A stretch of DNA of 64,000 bases from Linum tenue (Eukaryota; Streptophyta; Magnoliopsida; Malpighiales; Linaceae): contig CAMGYJ010000004.1 in the NCBI GenBank assembly GCA_946122785.1, forward strand, positions 57,730,679 to 57,794,678, read 5' to 3'. How positions within the stretch are numbered: position 1 is the stretch's first letter; every line of letters starts with the position of its first letter. Positions 23,247-35,100 of the stretch are shown piece after piece. The notes under the pieces were generated by a model. It worked only from the letters and a program-made list of their open reading frames with translations. It searched no databases and was not told where the DNA came from. Both the position numbers and the translations under genes were made by a program.

Positions 23247-26200
23247 ATGGTCACCGCCACCGCCAGGCCAGCTGTAACCGGCGTCAGGATGTCGTCGGTG
23301 GTGCCAGCGTCGGTGACCGGAGAGAACGAGGACCGACGCCTCACCGGCTTGGACCTGGCCATGAAGCTCCACTACATCAAGGCGGTCTACTTCTTCGACG
23401 AGAAGGCGGCGGAGGGGCTGACGATTTACGACATGAAGAAGCCCATGTTCCCTTGGCTCCAGCTCTACCACCCTGCCGCCGGCAGAATACGCCGGGGGAC
23501 GAAGAGCGGCGGCGAGGGAAGGGGAGAGGAGGGGAGGCCTTTCATCAAGTGCAACGACGGCGGGGTTAGGATCGTCGAGGCGTACTGCCCCGATTGGACG
23601 GTCGAGGAATGGCTGCGGCTGCCGACGGCGGAGGAAGATCGTGACGGTGGTTTTAGGGATGATGATTGGTTGGCGTTTGATCAAGTCCTGGGCCCTGATT
23701 TGGGCTTTTCTCCGCTGGTTTATGTTCAGGTAAATCAGTTTCTAAACTTTTATAATCTCGGACGATCACAAAGTAATTAGAATTCAATTTTTTGTTGAGA
23801 AAAATCATATTAATCGCGTTTCACTTTCAATTTATATTAGGGTGGTAATGTCTAGTTGGCATCACGTATACATGATAATATGAATATATTAGCCACTATA
23901 TATTTACCACCGCGTCTAATATCAGTTACCATCATATATTAGGGTGGCATAAGATGATATATTTGGTCATGAAATTTTTTTATACAAATTTATAGATAAC
24001 TATGAGCATAATTCCTCTATGCATTTCTTTTTAACTATGAGCATAATTTTGAGTTAATACAAGTGGTATCATGTATACTAGTGTGGTAATGAATGCATGA
24101 TACGAAAAATATTCTCGGAATATATTAAAAAAATTATTTTTTATATTACAATAAACTCGTTTCACATGTGAAGATAAATTAAACATGTATTAAACCAAAA
24201 CAAAAATACAAACCAAATTAAAAAACTAAGAATTTTTTTAACACAAGCACTTAATTTTACCTACTCAAAATTAAGAGTTCAGAATAATACATGGATACAT
24301 AATCCTTCAAAAAGTAGAGAGAACTAGAGAAGAATGCTGGGAGTCACCAAAAGAGTTCAACAAAATCTATACTTTCAATGTATTTAGTTGACATAATTGA
24401 CCGCTCCAACTATATTTTCTAGTAAAGACACGTTGCCGCACTAAATTTTGAGACGTCAACCAATTGGATAAGCAGCAATTATTTAATATTGTTTATTAAT
24501 TTTGAAAGGGCCATGTATCACGGCCAAGTGTGATGGTGATAAATATGATAGGAATAATGATTCCGCCCATTTCAATGTTGGTATCAATAATCAGGTATCC
24601 AAATAAAAAAAAATCATCTACATATGAATATAGAGGTGATAATGAATATATTGGTTGATGGAATTAAATGGATTTGTCGATTCATGGGTTGGAACAAATT
24701 GTTCATTGGATTTATGAATTCAAGTAGCATCTAAATATCGGATCAATATGAGAAAAAAATTAAAATTTTAGATGATAAAATATCATAATAAAAAATCAAA
24801 ATACCAAAATATAATTTTCCAATGTTGTTTTTCATTAAAAAAAAATTTAGGTATCGAATTAGAAAGTATTAAAATTATAGATACTAAATTGTAATATATA
24901 AACAGTTCGTAAGTTCAGTCCATAAATCCACCAATCCAGTTAAATTTGGATTGAATTAGTATGAATTTTTTTTAGAGTAAATTGGTTTGGTGCATTGGAT
25001 TCAAATTGCCGCATCTGCATTAGGGGTGGCTATACGGTCCGTTCCGGTTAAATTGGCCCAAATTGATCCGGTCTCAGTCAGCTCTTTTCGAAAATATAAG
25101 GACCAAAGATTGGATTGGATATAGTCCAGTCTTGATCCGGTCTGATCACAATTCGGTCTTGATTTTATATTGAGCTTGTGGGGATTTGAGTGGCCTAAGA
25201 CTTGAAAGTGTGAGGAGTTGGTTAAGTTTTGTATTAAGTGCAAAGGTTTGTGACCGTTTATGCAAATTACCCTTAAGTTTTGGGTGTTGAGCTCTCTTAT
25301 CCGGTCTTTATCCAGTTTTCGATCCGGTCCAGAACGGTTTTTTACCTCAAATCTAAGCCCAAAACTTGAATTGGATTGTTTACTATCCGGTCCCAATCCG
25401 GTCTCGATCCGAGTTATACGGTCTGATTTCAGATAAAACGAAAAAACCCGTACCAAATAGCCGGCGATAATCTGCATGCAGCACAGCATAAGGTAAAGCA
25501 CAGTCCCTGACGGACGGCTATACTTTATTGTAACTCTGTGATGTTTACACACACAACAGTCTATTATGTTTACACACATAGTCTAAAATTGATTATATAT
25601 TATGTTTCCTTCCCTTTGAACTCGACAATTTTTCTAATCTTTACTGCGGATGCAATAGAAACAACAAAACCATCGTAAAGAAAAGATGAGATGGGATCCT
25701 CACTCAAACAAGGACCCATGAAAGACAGACAAATCCATGATATAATATGACTGACTCATGAATTCTTGAATGAGCCCTAGCTCTCTGTCAATCTGTGCAG
25801 TTGCAAAACATTTATGACCCCGATCGAACCCCAAACCCCAGTAGAGAATATCTATGTTACGTCATCGATCTGCCTTGCCTGTCTTGTATCTTATGGTCCA
25901 AAGACTAGACTCGTGTAGGCCAGTAAAACTACTACGTAGTACAACAGATCATATCATAGTTGTACCTGCAGCAGATTGTGAAGGGGACATGTATCTTATG
26001 GTCCAAGACCAGACGGTGGAAAATATTAATATCTAAAGTCAATATATGCTGATTGGGCGATGACATGGCAGGAAGTTATTCAATGGGCTAGTTTGGCCCT
26101 GCTGTATGTTTTAGAGAAACAGCTTTTGGCTTGAGTTGTTAGAGAAATACTTTAAAAAAATATATGAGTGTTTGGATGAAAAACTATTAAAAGTGTTTTT

Positions 26201-27519
26201 TTTTTTAATATGAGAGGTTATATAAAATGACTATAAAGGATTTAGAATATAAAATATGAATAAAAATTATAAACAATAAAAAGTATTCGATATGAATTTT
26301 GTTAGATTTTTTTATATTAAATAATATAATTTAATCTTGTAAATAAAATTATATTATATTTTCTGAAATACGATTAAAATATGGTAAGTATAAAATTGTA
26401 TTTTCAAAACAGATTTTAGCAGAGCTAATATTATACAAAAGCACTTTTCAGTTTTTCAAAAGTCTGAGTTTTTAGAATTGTCTGGTCCTACTTCAACTTT
26501 TGAAGTCGAAACAAACTTCTAAAATCCGGGCCAGGCCAAACATGGGCAATATATTTACCGACTGCGGAACCAGGATCCCAAGTGTTGGGCTTTCTTCTAT
26601 ACTGTTTTGAGTTTGACTCGGACGTTTCTGGTCTCTGCAGTTTACTTGGTTCAAATGCGGCGGCCTTTCAGTGGGCCTCAGCTGGGCTCACCTGCTTGGC
26701 GATCCATTCTCAGCCTGCGCCTTCATCAACACTTGGGCCCAACTGCTGCACGGCCGAGTCACTCCTCTTTCTCTCCACCACCCGGGCTTCAAGGATCCAT
26801 CCCCGCCGCCACTTCACCGACCCAAGAAGAACCCGTCCTCTCTGAAACGGGTCGACCCGGTCGCCGACTCCTGGCGACCTACCTCCAACCCCAACGCCGC
26901 CACCACAAGGACTCACACCTTCCGCCTCACAGCTCAGCAGCTAAACGACCTCGCGTCCGCGGCTACCTCCGCCTCCACCGCCAAGATCTCCCGTTTCGAT
27001 CTCCTTGCGGCGATCCTATGGAAATCTGTGGCCAAGATCCGAGAGGCGACGACGGTGACGATCTGCTGGAACAAATCCCCCGCGGCGGCGGGCAGGGAGC
27101 GCGAGCTTCCGAGCAACAAAATGGCGGTGGGAGCGGTCCACGCCGATTTCGCGGTGGCGAAGTGCGAGGTGTCCGAGCTGGCGGAGTTGATTGCGGAGAG
27201 GAAGGAAGACGAGAGCGATTCGATCGAGGAAGCGATGTCCGGCGGGGAGTTCGATTGCGTGGTGTACGGAGCGAATTTGACATTTGTGAACCTGGAGGAG
27301 GCCCCGATCTATGAGATGCAGGTTAAGAAGGGGCGGAAGCCGGTTTTCGCGAATTGCAAGATTGAGGGAGTCGGCGAGGAAGGGGCGGTGCTGGTGCTTC
27401 CAGGCGGCGGCGGCGAGAAGGAAGGGGAGGGATCTGGGAAGACGGTGACCGTTATGCTGCCGGCGAAGCAGTTGGCCGGGTTGAAGGAGGATCTAAGGAA
27501 GAGCTGGGGAATTGTATGA
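23247..27519 (+). CDS. CER2: CER2-like BAHD-family protein (wax very-long-chain elongation)
   Basis: Two exons: 23247-23729 and 26641-27519 (CAG|gtaaat ... ctgcag|TTTAC, phase 0), 453 residues. It belongs to the CER2/CER26/GLOSSY2 clade of the BAHD superfamily, whose members work with the ER condensing enzyme CER6 to elongate fatty acyl chains beyond C28 for cuticular wax. Visible evidence: the N-terminal block LTGLDLAMKLHYIKAVYFF, the clade word GLSWAHLLGDPFSACAF with an intact HXXXD (His178-Asp182), and the C-terminal YGANLTFVNLEEAPIYEMQ and GEEGAVLVLP blocks ending in WGIV. The general BAHD DFGWG motif is absent, as in this clade. Coding sequence is GC-rich against AT-rich surroundings. 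The 2.9-kb intron holds at least two DNA transposons. The downstream neighbour is a P450 reductase, as in Arabidopsis (CER2 next to ATR1, from memory), which favours CER2 over a paralogue. Confidence 0.87.
24631..24959. mobile_element. decayed hAT-like element in the CER2-like intron
   Basis: The left end TAGAGGTGATAATGAATAT resembles the TAGAGGTGG end of the element finishing at 48603, and the interiors share similar AT-rich words. The 8-mer TATGAATA precedes it and TATGAATT follows at 24960-24967, a possible 7-of-8 duplication. However, the expected complementary right end is missing, so the boundary is tentative. Confidence 0.32.
25021..25469. mobile_element. hAT-type non-autonomous element (CCGGTC word array), 8-bp TSD
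   Basis: A perfect 8-bp duplication ATCTGCAT lies at 25013-25020 and 25470-25477. The left end is TAGGGGTGGCTATACGGT and the complement of the right end is TATCGCCGGCTATTTGGTA. The interior is rich in TCCGGTC / GATCCGG words near both ends. It is inserted in the intron of the CER2-like gene and encodes nothing recognisable. Confidence 0.85.
26085..26547. mobile_element. MITE candidate in the CER2-like intron
   Basis: The left end GGGCTAGTTTGGCCCTGC and the complement of the right end GCCCATGTTTGGCCTGGCCC form an imperfect inverted repeat around AT-rich DNA. AAT occurs on both sides (26082-26084 and 26548-26550) as a possible 3-bp duplication. It ends about 90 bp before the intron's acceptor site. 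The superfamily is uncertain (PIF/Harbinger-like from the 3-bp duplication). Confidence 0.5.
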
Positions 27520-27634
27520 GGTGTTTACTGTTTACTGCCATGATAAACATTGACTTTGTCGTCTTTTGGTTCCAGTGATTATAATTTGTCAAAAAAGGTA
27601 AAAAATATATTTTCAGTGACTATATCAAGAAGTT

Positions 27635-28599
27635 TTTTTTTTTTTACAAAGGTATCTTATTGTACTTTGAATAATTGGTTACATAGAGAAAATAAAAACT
27701 TGACTTCAACACAAGATTAAGGAAACAATGAAACCCAGGATGATACCAAACCATGCTAAGAAAATACAACCAGTGGAAGCACAACACATAATGACATCAC
27801 TCAAAACAAACATCCAAGTTCTTGAGACAAAGGCATAGCATTTATAATCCCTCTTTCTTCCAACCAAACCAAGAGCAAGAAGATCAGAACAGCTTGTCCG
27901 ATCACAGCGAGATCCATGACATTGGACTTGCAAGCCATTTGCCGTCTCCTGGGGAGTGCACAAAGTCATCCAACACAGTGAATCTCAAAAGAGATTGCCT
28001 GACGGTGGAAGAGGCTGTGAAGCAGATTGCTCCAAGCTGTGAAGGCAGAGGGGGCCAAGGTAGAGAGGATCGGTTCAAAGGGGAGCAAGCTTCAAAGTAG
28101 ATCAACATACCACCACAAAAGAACCGACTTCCACCGCAGCCACCGGAGATGACTCACCTCTTCACGATCCGACAACCATCCAAGCAACAACACCACCTTG
28201 GGGAAGCCAGAGGGGGGAAGATGAGAATGGCTTCACCTTGCATATGAGACTACCAACCTGGAAAGAACAACCATCACAAAGCAAAGGTCAAGCTTCCCAA
28301 GCTGCAACCTCCAGATCCTCAAACGAGCAAACCTTGCAACCGCAAAATCTTAGATCTGGAATGCCAAAATGGCTGGAGAGACTGAAATCATGAAGATGAA
28401 AAGCTTAGAAGCAAAGGCCTGAAGATCGAAAACAAGGCAAGCAAGAAAAGCGATAAAAAATGAGAAACTTGGGTTGCCGTCAGTCACCTGAAGCAGCCGG
28501 CGGCAGCCATGGAAGGCTGGAAAAGGAGGCTTTTTAGAGAGAAGGGAGAGTAAATCTGAAAAAGGTAAAGTTAGAGAGAGGTTTTAATGTCTTATCGAT
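27635..28599 (-). mobile_element. non-autonomous LINE-like retroelement with poly(A) tail and 14-bp TSD
   Basis: On the minus strand the insert starts with a pyrimidine-rich leader near 28599, contains a GCCTTCCATGGCTGCCGCC patch, and ends in a T-rich 3' region and a poly(A) tail (the T run at about 27635-27647). TATATCAAGAAGTT at 27621-27634 and TATATCAAAAAGTT at 28600-28613 form a 14-bp duplication with one mismatch, as made by target-primed reverse transcription. No ORF2 is present. It starts about 115 bp past the CER2-like stop codon. Confidence 0.68.
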
Positions 28600-28613
28600 T
28601 ATATCAAAAAGTT

Positions 28614-29565
28614 GATGGGAGAAGATCCAAAGACGACAAAAGATGTCTCGCTTTACATTACCATACAATAATAATTTTAATAACCAAAGATCCAAAGAAA
28701 ATAGCAGTGTCGACCGATGTAATGTTTCTCCTTATAGTTTATTGCTCATCATCATTAGTACTACAAATAATTAAGTTTTATCTTTGTATCATGCACTTGA
28801 GTTACTTCATAGACATTCTAACAAATAACTTATAAGAATTAGCCGATGACTAGCATAGACTATAGAGTAACTGATGTAGTTCTATTATAAAATGAGGATT
28901 TACTATTTAGAATTGATTGGAGATGAGAGATTGTGTAAACCCAATCTAGATAGGAATTGTGGAGGAATTAAGAAAGGAGGCGGCTTTAGTGAAGTCAAAT
29001 TGCATATTTCTGTGGAAAGGTGGTAAACCTAAGTTGTTCTAATCATCTATCGGCCAACAATGAAGCATAAGCAAAATGTAGAGAATGATGTAATTTTAAC
29101 GTATTTACAAAATGTAGGAGAAAAATAAAGTTGGAAAAGAAAAAGGAAATTTTGCAAACAATGCTAACTTGAGCAAAGTCAAAATGTGAAAAAAGCAACT
29201 TAATCACACTTCTATTTTTTTCAAAAGACAAAAGATAATTGTTGTGAAACTTGTGTGGAACACTTTAGGTGCATAACACTAAAATTAACAAATGCATAAC
29301 CACTCCCACATTAATTATATCTTGTTAGTTTGAACTCGAAATACATATTTATTTATTTATTTATTTATTGTTGCATAAAAAGATCAAATAAATATACTAT
29401 ACAAAATGGTATTTACTATTATATATTTTGAAAAAAGAACGTTGTTATATTTTAGTAATTTTTATGGTGTATGAATTATCATATTTTGTTGCAAATATGG
29501 GAAATATCGAGAGGTATTCAGGTTACTTAGGCCGATCATGGGTACTTCCCAGTTTGGTGTACAAG
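28614..29565. other. AT-rich intergenic region, no gene seen
   Basis: No recognisable gene. An ATTT microsatellite lies at about 29349-29369. The remaining sequence is AT-rich with only short unrelated open frames. Confidence 0.35.
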
Positions 29566-30105
29566 GGGGCGGATTATGAAAGAGAAGTTAGAGGGGGACA
29601 GCGTATGTTGGGTGATAATTATCTTACCGTGCACACTTGGGATAAGAATTTCAAGCCTTACATCTACGAAATATCTTCAACGCTCGTCTGGACTCGCTCG
29701 TGAGATGTTAGGATTCATTAATTCCACTCATTTGTTGTCATGAAGATCGGTAAACGCATAGGCAAGCCCTTGTGAATGGGCCAAGCTACACTTATAGATG
29801 CAAGGAGCAACTACGCTCAAGTTTGTGCCTAGGTGGATCTAACCAAGCTGCTACTTTGTCAGCTCCGTATTGATGGCATAACATACTTCATTCTATACGA
29901 GGCCCTTGGCAAAATATGCCTTCATTACGAGACCTACACCGAATGTTCTAAGTGCCTTCGCACTAAAACGATGGAAATTATGAAGATGACACTAATGCAA
30001 AGGAAAAGGAACCATAAACTTATAAACCTCAAGAGAGTGGAAACAAGGGTGAAGAAGAAGCATGGATGGAGGAGGCAACATGCTCTCGATTCTAAGTGTT
30101 GAGCA
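29566..30105 (+). pseudogene. LINE ORF1 fragment (DUF4283 / zinc-knuckle type)
   Basis: Plus-strand frames, joined across stops and frameshifts, give RMLGDNYLTVHTWDKNFKP, then FINSTHLLS, then CAEVDLTKLLLCQLRIDGIT and ILYEALGKICLHYETY..CSKC. This is the order of the ORF1 protein of plant LINEs: a DUF4283 domain, then a VEVDL(T/S)KPL block and a zinc knuckle. Several stops break it between 29700 and 29830. The zinc-knuckle cysteines are partly changed. No ORF2 follows. Weak LINE-like sequence may continue to about 30600. Confidence 0.57.
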
Positions 30106-31310
30106 CAGAGGAAGAAATTGTGGGGAAGGGGAGTTCAATTTGCGGTCGAGATAGGGTAGAAAAATTTGTTATTGAAAAACCGCTGAACCCTCGAGATAAC
30201 ACCACTGTGAAACACAAAGAGAAGCCTAAGACTGGATCCAGGCATCAAGGTATCTATTAGTAATTGTACAAAACCGACAAGGGCAACAACTAGCTCCCTG
30301 ATGCAAGTTGACAATGAACAAGAGATATGGGTTTCTCCTTCGATTGCTCAGGGAGCTTCAAAGACACCCAATGTGGCCAATATTCAAAGCACAACGTATG
30401 TCCCATGAAAACAAGTATCCTCTACGCACGTGGAGGGTAATATTCCAATTCCCCAGCCCAAAGAGCACCAACCAATGTCTTTGGAAATGAACGGACTCTC
30501 ACGAGTGTAACTTTCGGCAGGCCTCCGAATGCTTCTTTGTCAGCCACTACAGTGCCAAAGGAGATCTCTACATGAAACATAGACAGTGCGGCAGCTCCCT
30601 GGGCCGGAGGTAGGTCTACCTCACCGGTGAACTAATTCAGGAAACTGTCCTCTCATCCCTTATTTGCTATGGATTTTAAAAAATTTGGATGAGGAATTGT
30701 AACGGATCAATTTGACATAATTGTCTCGTTTTCAGACAATTGTACCAAATTGCCTTGTTTGGCAGCAAAAAATTTGGATGGATCAATCTGCCTGAGGTAT
30801 TTTGAATTGATCCATTTTGAGTCAATTTCAATTACCTGGGGTGGGGGTAGGTAATTCGAATTGACTCGTTTTAATTGCCTCGTTTATAAAACGAGACAAT
30901 TGATCAAATTGACTCATTTAAATTGATCCATCCAAACGACTAGGATAATTCATGTTTGTCGCGAGGCAAACTATGTAGTGTATGACCTCGCGTCATTAGG
31001 TCACTTTCTGAGTATCAACGTCCATGTTTTGAGTCATTGACGAGTATGTTAGCAGTTAACCTATTAGTTTTTTTTTTTTTTACAACATTGAGGTTTAGAG
31101 CCCTAAATTCATTAATGTGGTTGGAGCGCCCTTTAAAGCACTATGTCAGGTTGAGAAAATCGCTCTGATTTTTTTTGGACAAAAACCGATTACTGTTGGA
31201 GTGCTACTATAAAGTGGGTGAAGGAGGAAAATGACAAATGACCGTCAATCCAGAAATTCGAACTTGAAGATTCTAGATTGAAAACCAACGATATAATCAC
31301 TCGTTGACAC
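30106..31310. other. intergenic region with inverted-repeat sequence
   Basis: No gene is supported. Between about 30663 and 30950 several words recur in both orientations: TTTGGATGGATCAAT near 30774 against ATTGATCCATCCAAA near 30928, and AATTGTCTCGTTTT against AAAACGAGACAATT. This suggests one or two small nested MITEs. No clean target duplications were found. A T run lies near 31070. Confidence 0.4.
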
Positions 31311-31583
31311 TAGGGGTGTTAGTTCGGTTACCCGAACCGAAACCCAAAAAACCCCGAAAACGCGAAACAAAAAATAACTAAACCCGAACCCGATAAGGAC
31401 TTGTTGGTTCCGGTTACCCCGAAAATTTCTTATCGGGTTCGGGTTCGGTTAAAGCAAAACCGAAATCCGAAAACCCGAACGCCTAAAAATACGGGTTGAG
31501 TTCTATTCATTGGATGTTTTTAGCCGGAACCCAAAACACCGATAAGAAAAACCGAACCCGAAACCGATGAATGGACACCCCTA
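31311..31583. mobile_element. hAT-type MITE (GGGTTCGG word array), 8-bp TSD
   Basis: A perfect 8-bp duplication GTTGACAC flanks it at 31303-31310 and 31584-31591. The ends are TAGGGGTGT and ACACCCCTA. The short interior is almost wholly made of CCGAAACCC / GGGTTCGG-type words. It ends about 520 bp upstream of the P450 reductase start codon. Confidence 0.9.
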
Positions 31584-31599
31584 GTTGACACCCTCTTTA

Positions 31600-32101
31600 G
31601 TGGTCTGATTTCATATGAGGAGTGCAGAGAGATTTTTTTTTTTGGACAATCAAAATACCAAACCAGTACAAATTACAAACTAAAAAGGAAAATTTCACTC
31701 TGGTTTGATCCGGTGTGGTGGGCGACCCGAACAAGAACAACCTCTGCCCGGTCCAAGTGGGACCCACCTTCTTGCAATACTCCATCTGTATTTCGTCTAC
31801 TCTCCAGACTCTCCCCGCAAATTCTCTCTCTCCCGGTCCCCGACTGCCCCTCTGCTCACCCACCCCAATCTCCAATGCTCTAGGGTTATATCTCTCTCAC
31901 ATATATCTACTATTACATCCACAGCAGAGATATAGCCCGAGCGAAAAGCGCAGGAATTTGAATTCCCCTAACTCTGCGCCGAGCCGACGGGGACCGGGGG
32001 CCGGCGGAGCGATCGTATCGGTCCGATTTGGGAAGTCGCGCGGGCTGAATTCATTCCTCCTACCTATCGTTTGATTGGTATTCATTTTTCTTCCTCCCCC
32101 C
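31600..32101 (+). promoter_or_regulatory. promoter and 5' leader of the P450 reductase gene
   Basis: The 500 bp before the start codon are pyrimidine-rich (31790-31880, CTCTCTCTCCCGG) and then GC-rich (31970-32050), as in many plant housekeeping leaders. TATATCTC words occur at 31885-31910, but I cannot fix a TATA box or transcription start. A poly(T) run lies at 31632-31642. Confidence 0.4.
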
Positions 32102-35100
32102 ATGAGTTCCAGCGGTCCGGATTTGGTGCGGCTCGTGGAGTCGCTACTCGGGGTCTCCCTCGGCGGTGCCTCGTCGGACGTTGTGGTTCTGGTCCTCACT
32201 ACCTCTCTCGCCATTGTTGTGGGGTTGGTAGTCTTCTTGTGGAAGAGATCGTCCGATCGGAGTAGAGAGGTGAAGCCGGTGGTGATAACGAAGCCGTATT
32301 CGTTGAAGGAGGAAGAGGACGAATCCGATGCCTTGGCTGGAAAAACTAAGCTCACCATCTTTTACGGGACTCAGACTGGGACGGCTGAAGGTTTCGCTAA
32401 GGTAATTGTCTCTTCTTTGGTTTGTTTCGGTGAAGAAGGTCGAGGTTTGTTCTGCGAATTTGACTTTGCTTTCATGGTGTCTTCTTAGGTTTTTTTTTTG
32501 TTTTTTTTTATCAATTTTTGAATGAGAATTAAGTTATTGGAAGATGTTGGTCTGGGATGTGCAGTGGTATTTGTTTGAGGTGATATCTCTTCGCATTGGA
32601 AAGTCCTGGTTATCTGGAAATTAGTCAAAGCCTGTTTTGGACTCAGTAAGACTTTGAGTTGTGGAAAGCTGACTTCTTTAGTTGGGATTCCTTTACCCGT
32701 TTCTGTAGCTTTATCATGGAGATATGGACTGTTAGGTTGAGAATTGCTGGTGTGACCCTTGGAGTATCAAATGAGAAGCAATTCCTGGCGCCTTCAGTTT
32801 TGGCTGCCTCATTGTCATTGTGAACAGGAGTGCCAATTGAACCGTAAACCTTTTACTATTATTCGTAATAGTTGAGGGGTTTTGTTTGTTGATGTTTCAT
32901 ATAAATGGATTCAATCTGACATTTTAAGGGTCGTGTTATTGTTTCATCTGTAATTATTAGGCTGAAATGAAAAGAAAGAAAATTTTAATTCTAATTTATG
33001 TGCAGCATGTAATTTTTATTATCCTTGATGCTTTGATGATTCTTTAGTGCAGTGAATTTTGTGTTTGATTGCTTTCTCATCGAACTTTTAATGCAGGCTT
33101 TAGCTGAGGAGATCAAGGCAAGATATGAAAAGGCGGCTGTCAAAGTTGTTGACTTGGTGAGTGTAATTCAGTGTTGCAGGGTGGTGCATATTTCCTTAGA
33201 TATTTGGTTATCTAGAACTTCGTAACATTTGCGTATCTCCTTATTGTTGAATCAGGATGATTATGCTATGGAGGATGATCAGTATGAAGAAAAGTTGAAA
33301 AAGGAAACTTTGGCGTTTTTTATGGTGGCTACGTAAGAGACTTCAACTTCTGCTGGTTCTTTCATGTTATTTTCTCTGACGAGGCTCTTTAATGTTACTT
33401 ATCCATTAGTTTTGAAGTTATTCGAATAAACAAGGGATTCACTTATATAAGATTGCTATTGTAGTTATGGTGATGGGGAACCAACGGATAATGCTGCAAG
33501 GTTTTATAAGTGGTTCACAGAGGTTGGTTACTTCATTGAATTCTATGGTGAAACTGCAATCTGAAGTCATTTGTTATTGGCATTGCCGCATTGGGTCCTA
33601 TGTCTTTTTGCTCAACCTTGAATTTGTATTCAGGAAAATGAAAGAGGTGTTTGGCTTCCAGAACTCAATTTTGGTGTCTTTGGCTTGGGTAATCGTCAGT
33701 ATGAACATTTTAATAAGGTAAATCTAGCATGCTGATTCTATTATGTATATAGGATCTCATGATCTAATGACACACCGTATCTTCAATATTCAGATAGGTT
33801 TTTTTTTTTTTCCATTTCAAATTCTGGAATTTTTTGTCAACGATAACTGATAAGATATTTCCCGAAAACAGATTGCAGTTGTCCTTGATGAAGAACTTTG
33901 TAAACAAGGTAAGGCTCTGTGTTTTAACTTTTAATATGATTACCTTTATAAAGTTATATATTCATGCACATCAGATGAGGTCCACTATCATTTTTTTTTC
34001 CGGAGCTTGTCAATTCAAAATATGATTATGTCCGTTTATGTTGCACCGATTTTTGCAATCTTAACGGTGGAAGACATGCATATAGCATGGCTGTATGTTA
34101 CCCTTTCCTATTATGATTAACCTAGGGTAGAGAGAAGTTTGAGAGTATGATTTTCTTTCAACCTTGTCACGGCTTTTTTCCTAGTTGGTTTTTGTAGCTT
34201 TCTCATTGTTTTGGTATAGATTGTTTCTAATACTTTGTTGCTTAGGTGGCAAGCGTCTCGTTCCAGTTGGTCTAGGTGATGATGATCAATCCATTGAGGA
34301 TGATTTTACTGCATGGTACACAATCTTCAGAGTTTAATCCTTTATGAACTCTATTGCTTGTTCTTCACAATAGTCCCTGACTTGAATCTGGAGGATGAGC
34401 TTTTTATTGGGCTGTATTAAGCTGTAATGTATTTCTTTTTGTTCGCCTGTAGGAAAGAATTACTATGGTCAGAGTTGGATCAATTGCTCAGAGATGAAGA
34501 TGATGTGAATACCGCATCTACACCATATACGGCAGCAATACACGAATATCGTTTAGTTATTCATGATCCTTCTGTAACATCTTATAAGGACAACTTTGGA
34601 AACTTGGCAAATGGCAATACTTCTTTTGACATTCACCATCCGTGCAGGTATCAAGCAACGAGTAAATTGGTTGGTAATAATGGATGTTTCTGTTTTCCTA
34701 CTAAAAATGACAATAATTTTTGCTTTCCATAGAGTCAATGTTGCTGTCCAAAGAGAGCTCCACACACCGGAGTCCGACAGGTCTTGCATGCATCTGGAGT
34801 TTGACATTTCGGGCACTCCTATTGCGTAAGTTTCATTATCATTTATTTCCAGATACTGTATAAACTATCCACTGTCCGAGGTAATTGATTTTGTTGATAC
34901 TAATGAATAATATAATGTACTTCACCCATCCTTGCTTTCCCTATTCTGGGTTGGTTAAAGTGTCTCGTGATTTGGCATAGGCTTTTTTCATATGTGTGTG
35001 TGGTTCTGTTGCTTGGTCATCATATACTTCTTACCATCCTATCTGCTGCTTGATAAGAGCATCAAATTATCTTTGCTACTCTTAGGGCCTGTTTACTTTC

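Noticed and set aside
25001..25579. 192-codon minus-strand frame
   Set aside because: It reads through the hAT element and its CCGGTC word array; repeat artefact.
26607..27314. 235-codon frame overlapping CER2-like exon 2
   Set aside because: Wrong-frame shadow of the GC-rich BAHD exon; the 26641-27519 frame carries the SWAHLLGD and C-terminal motifs.
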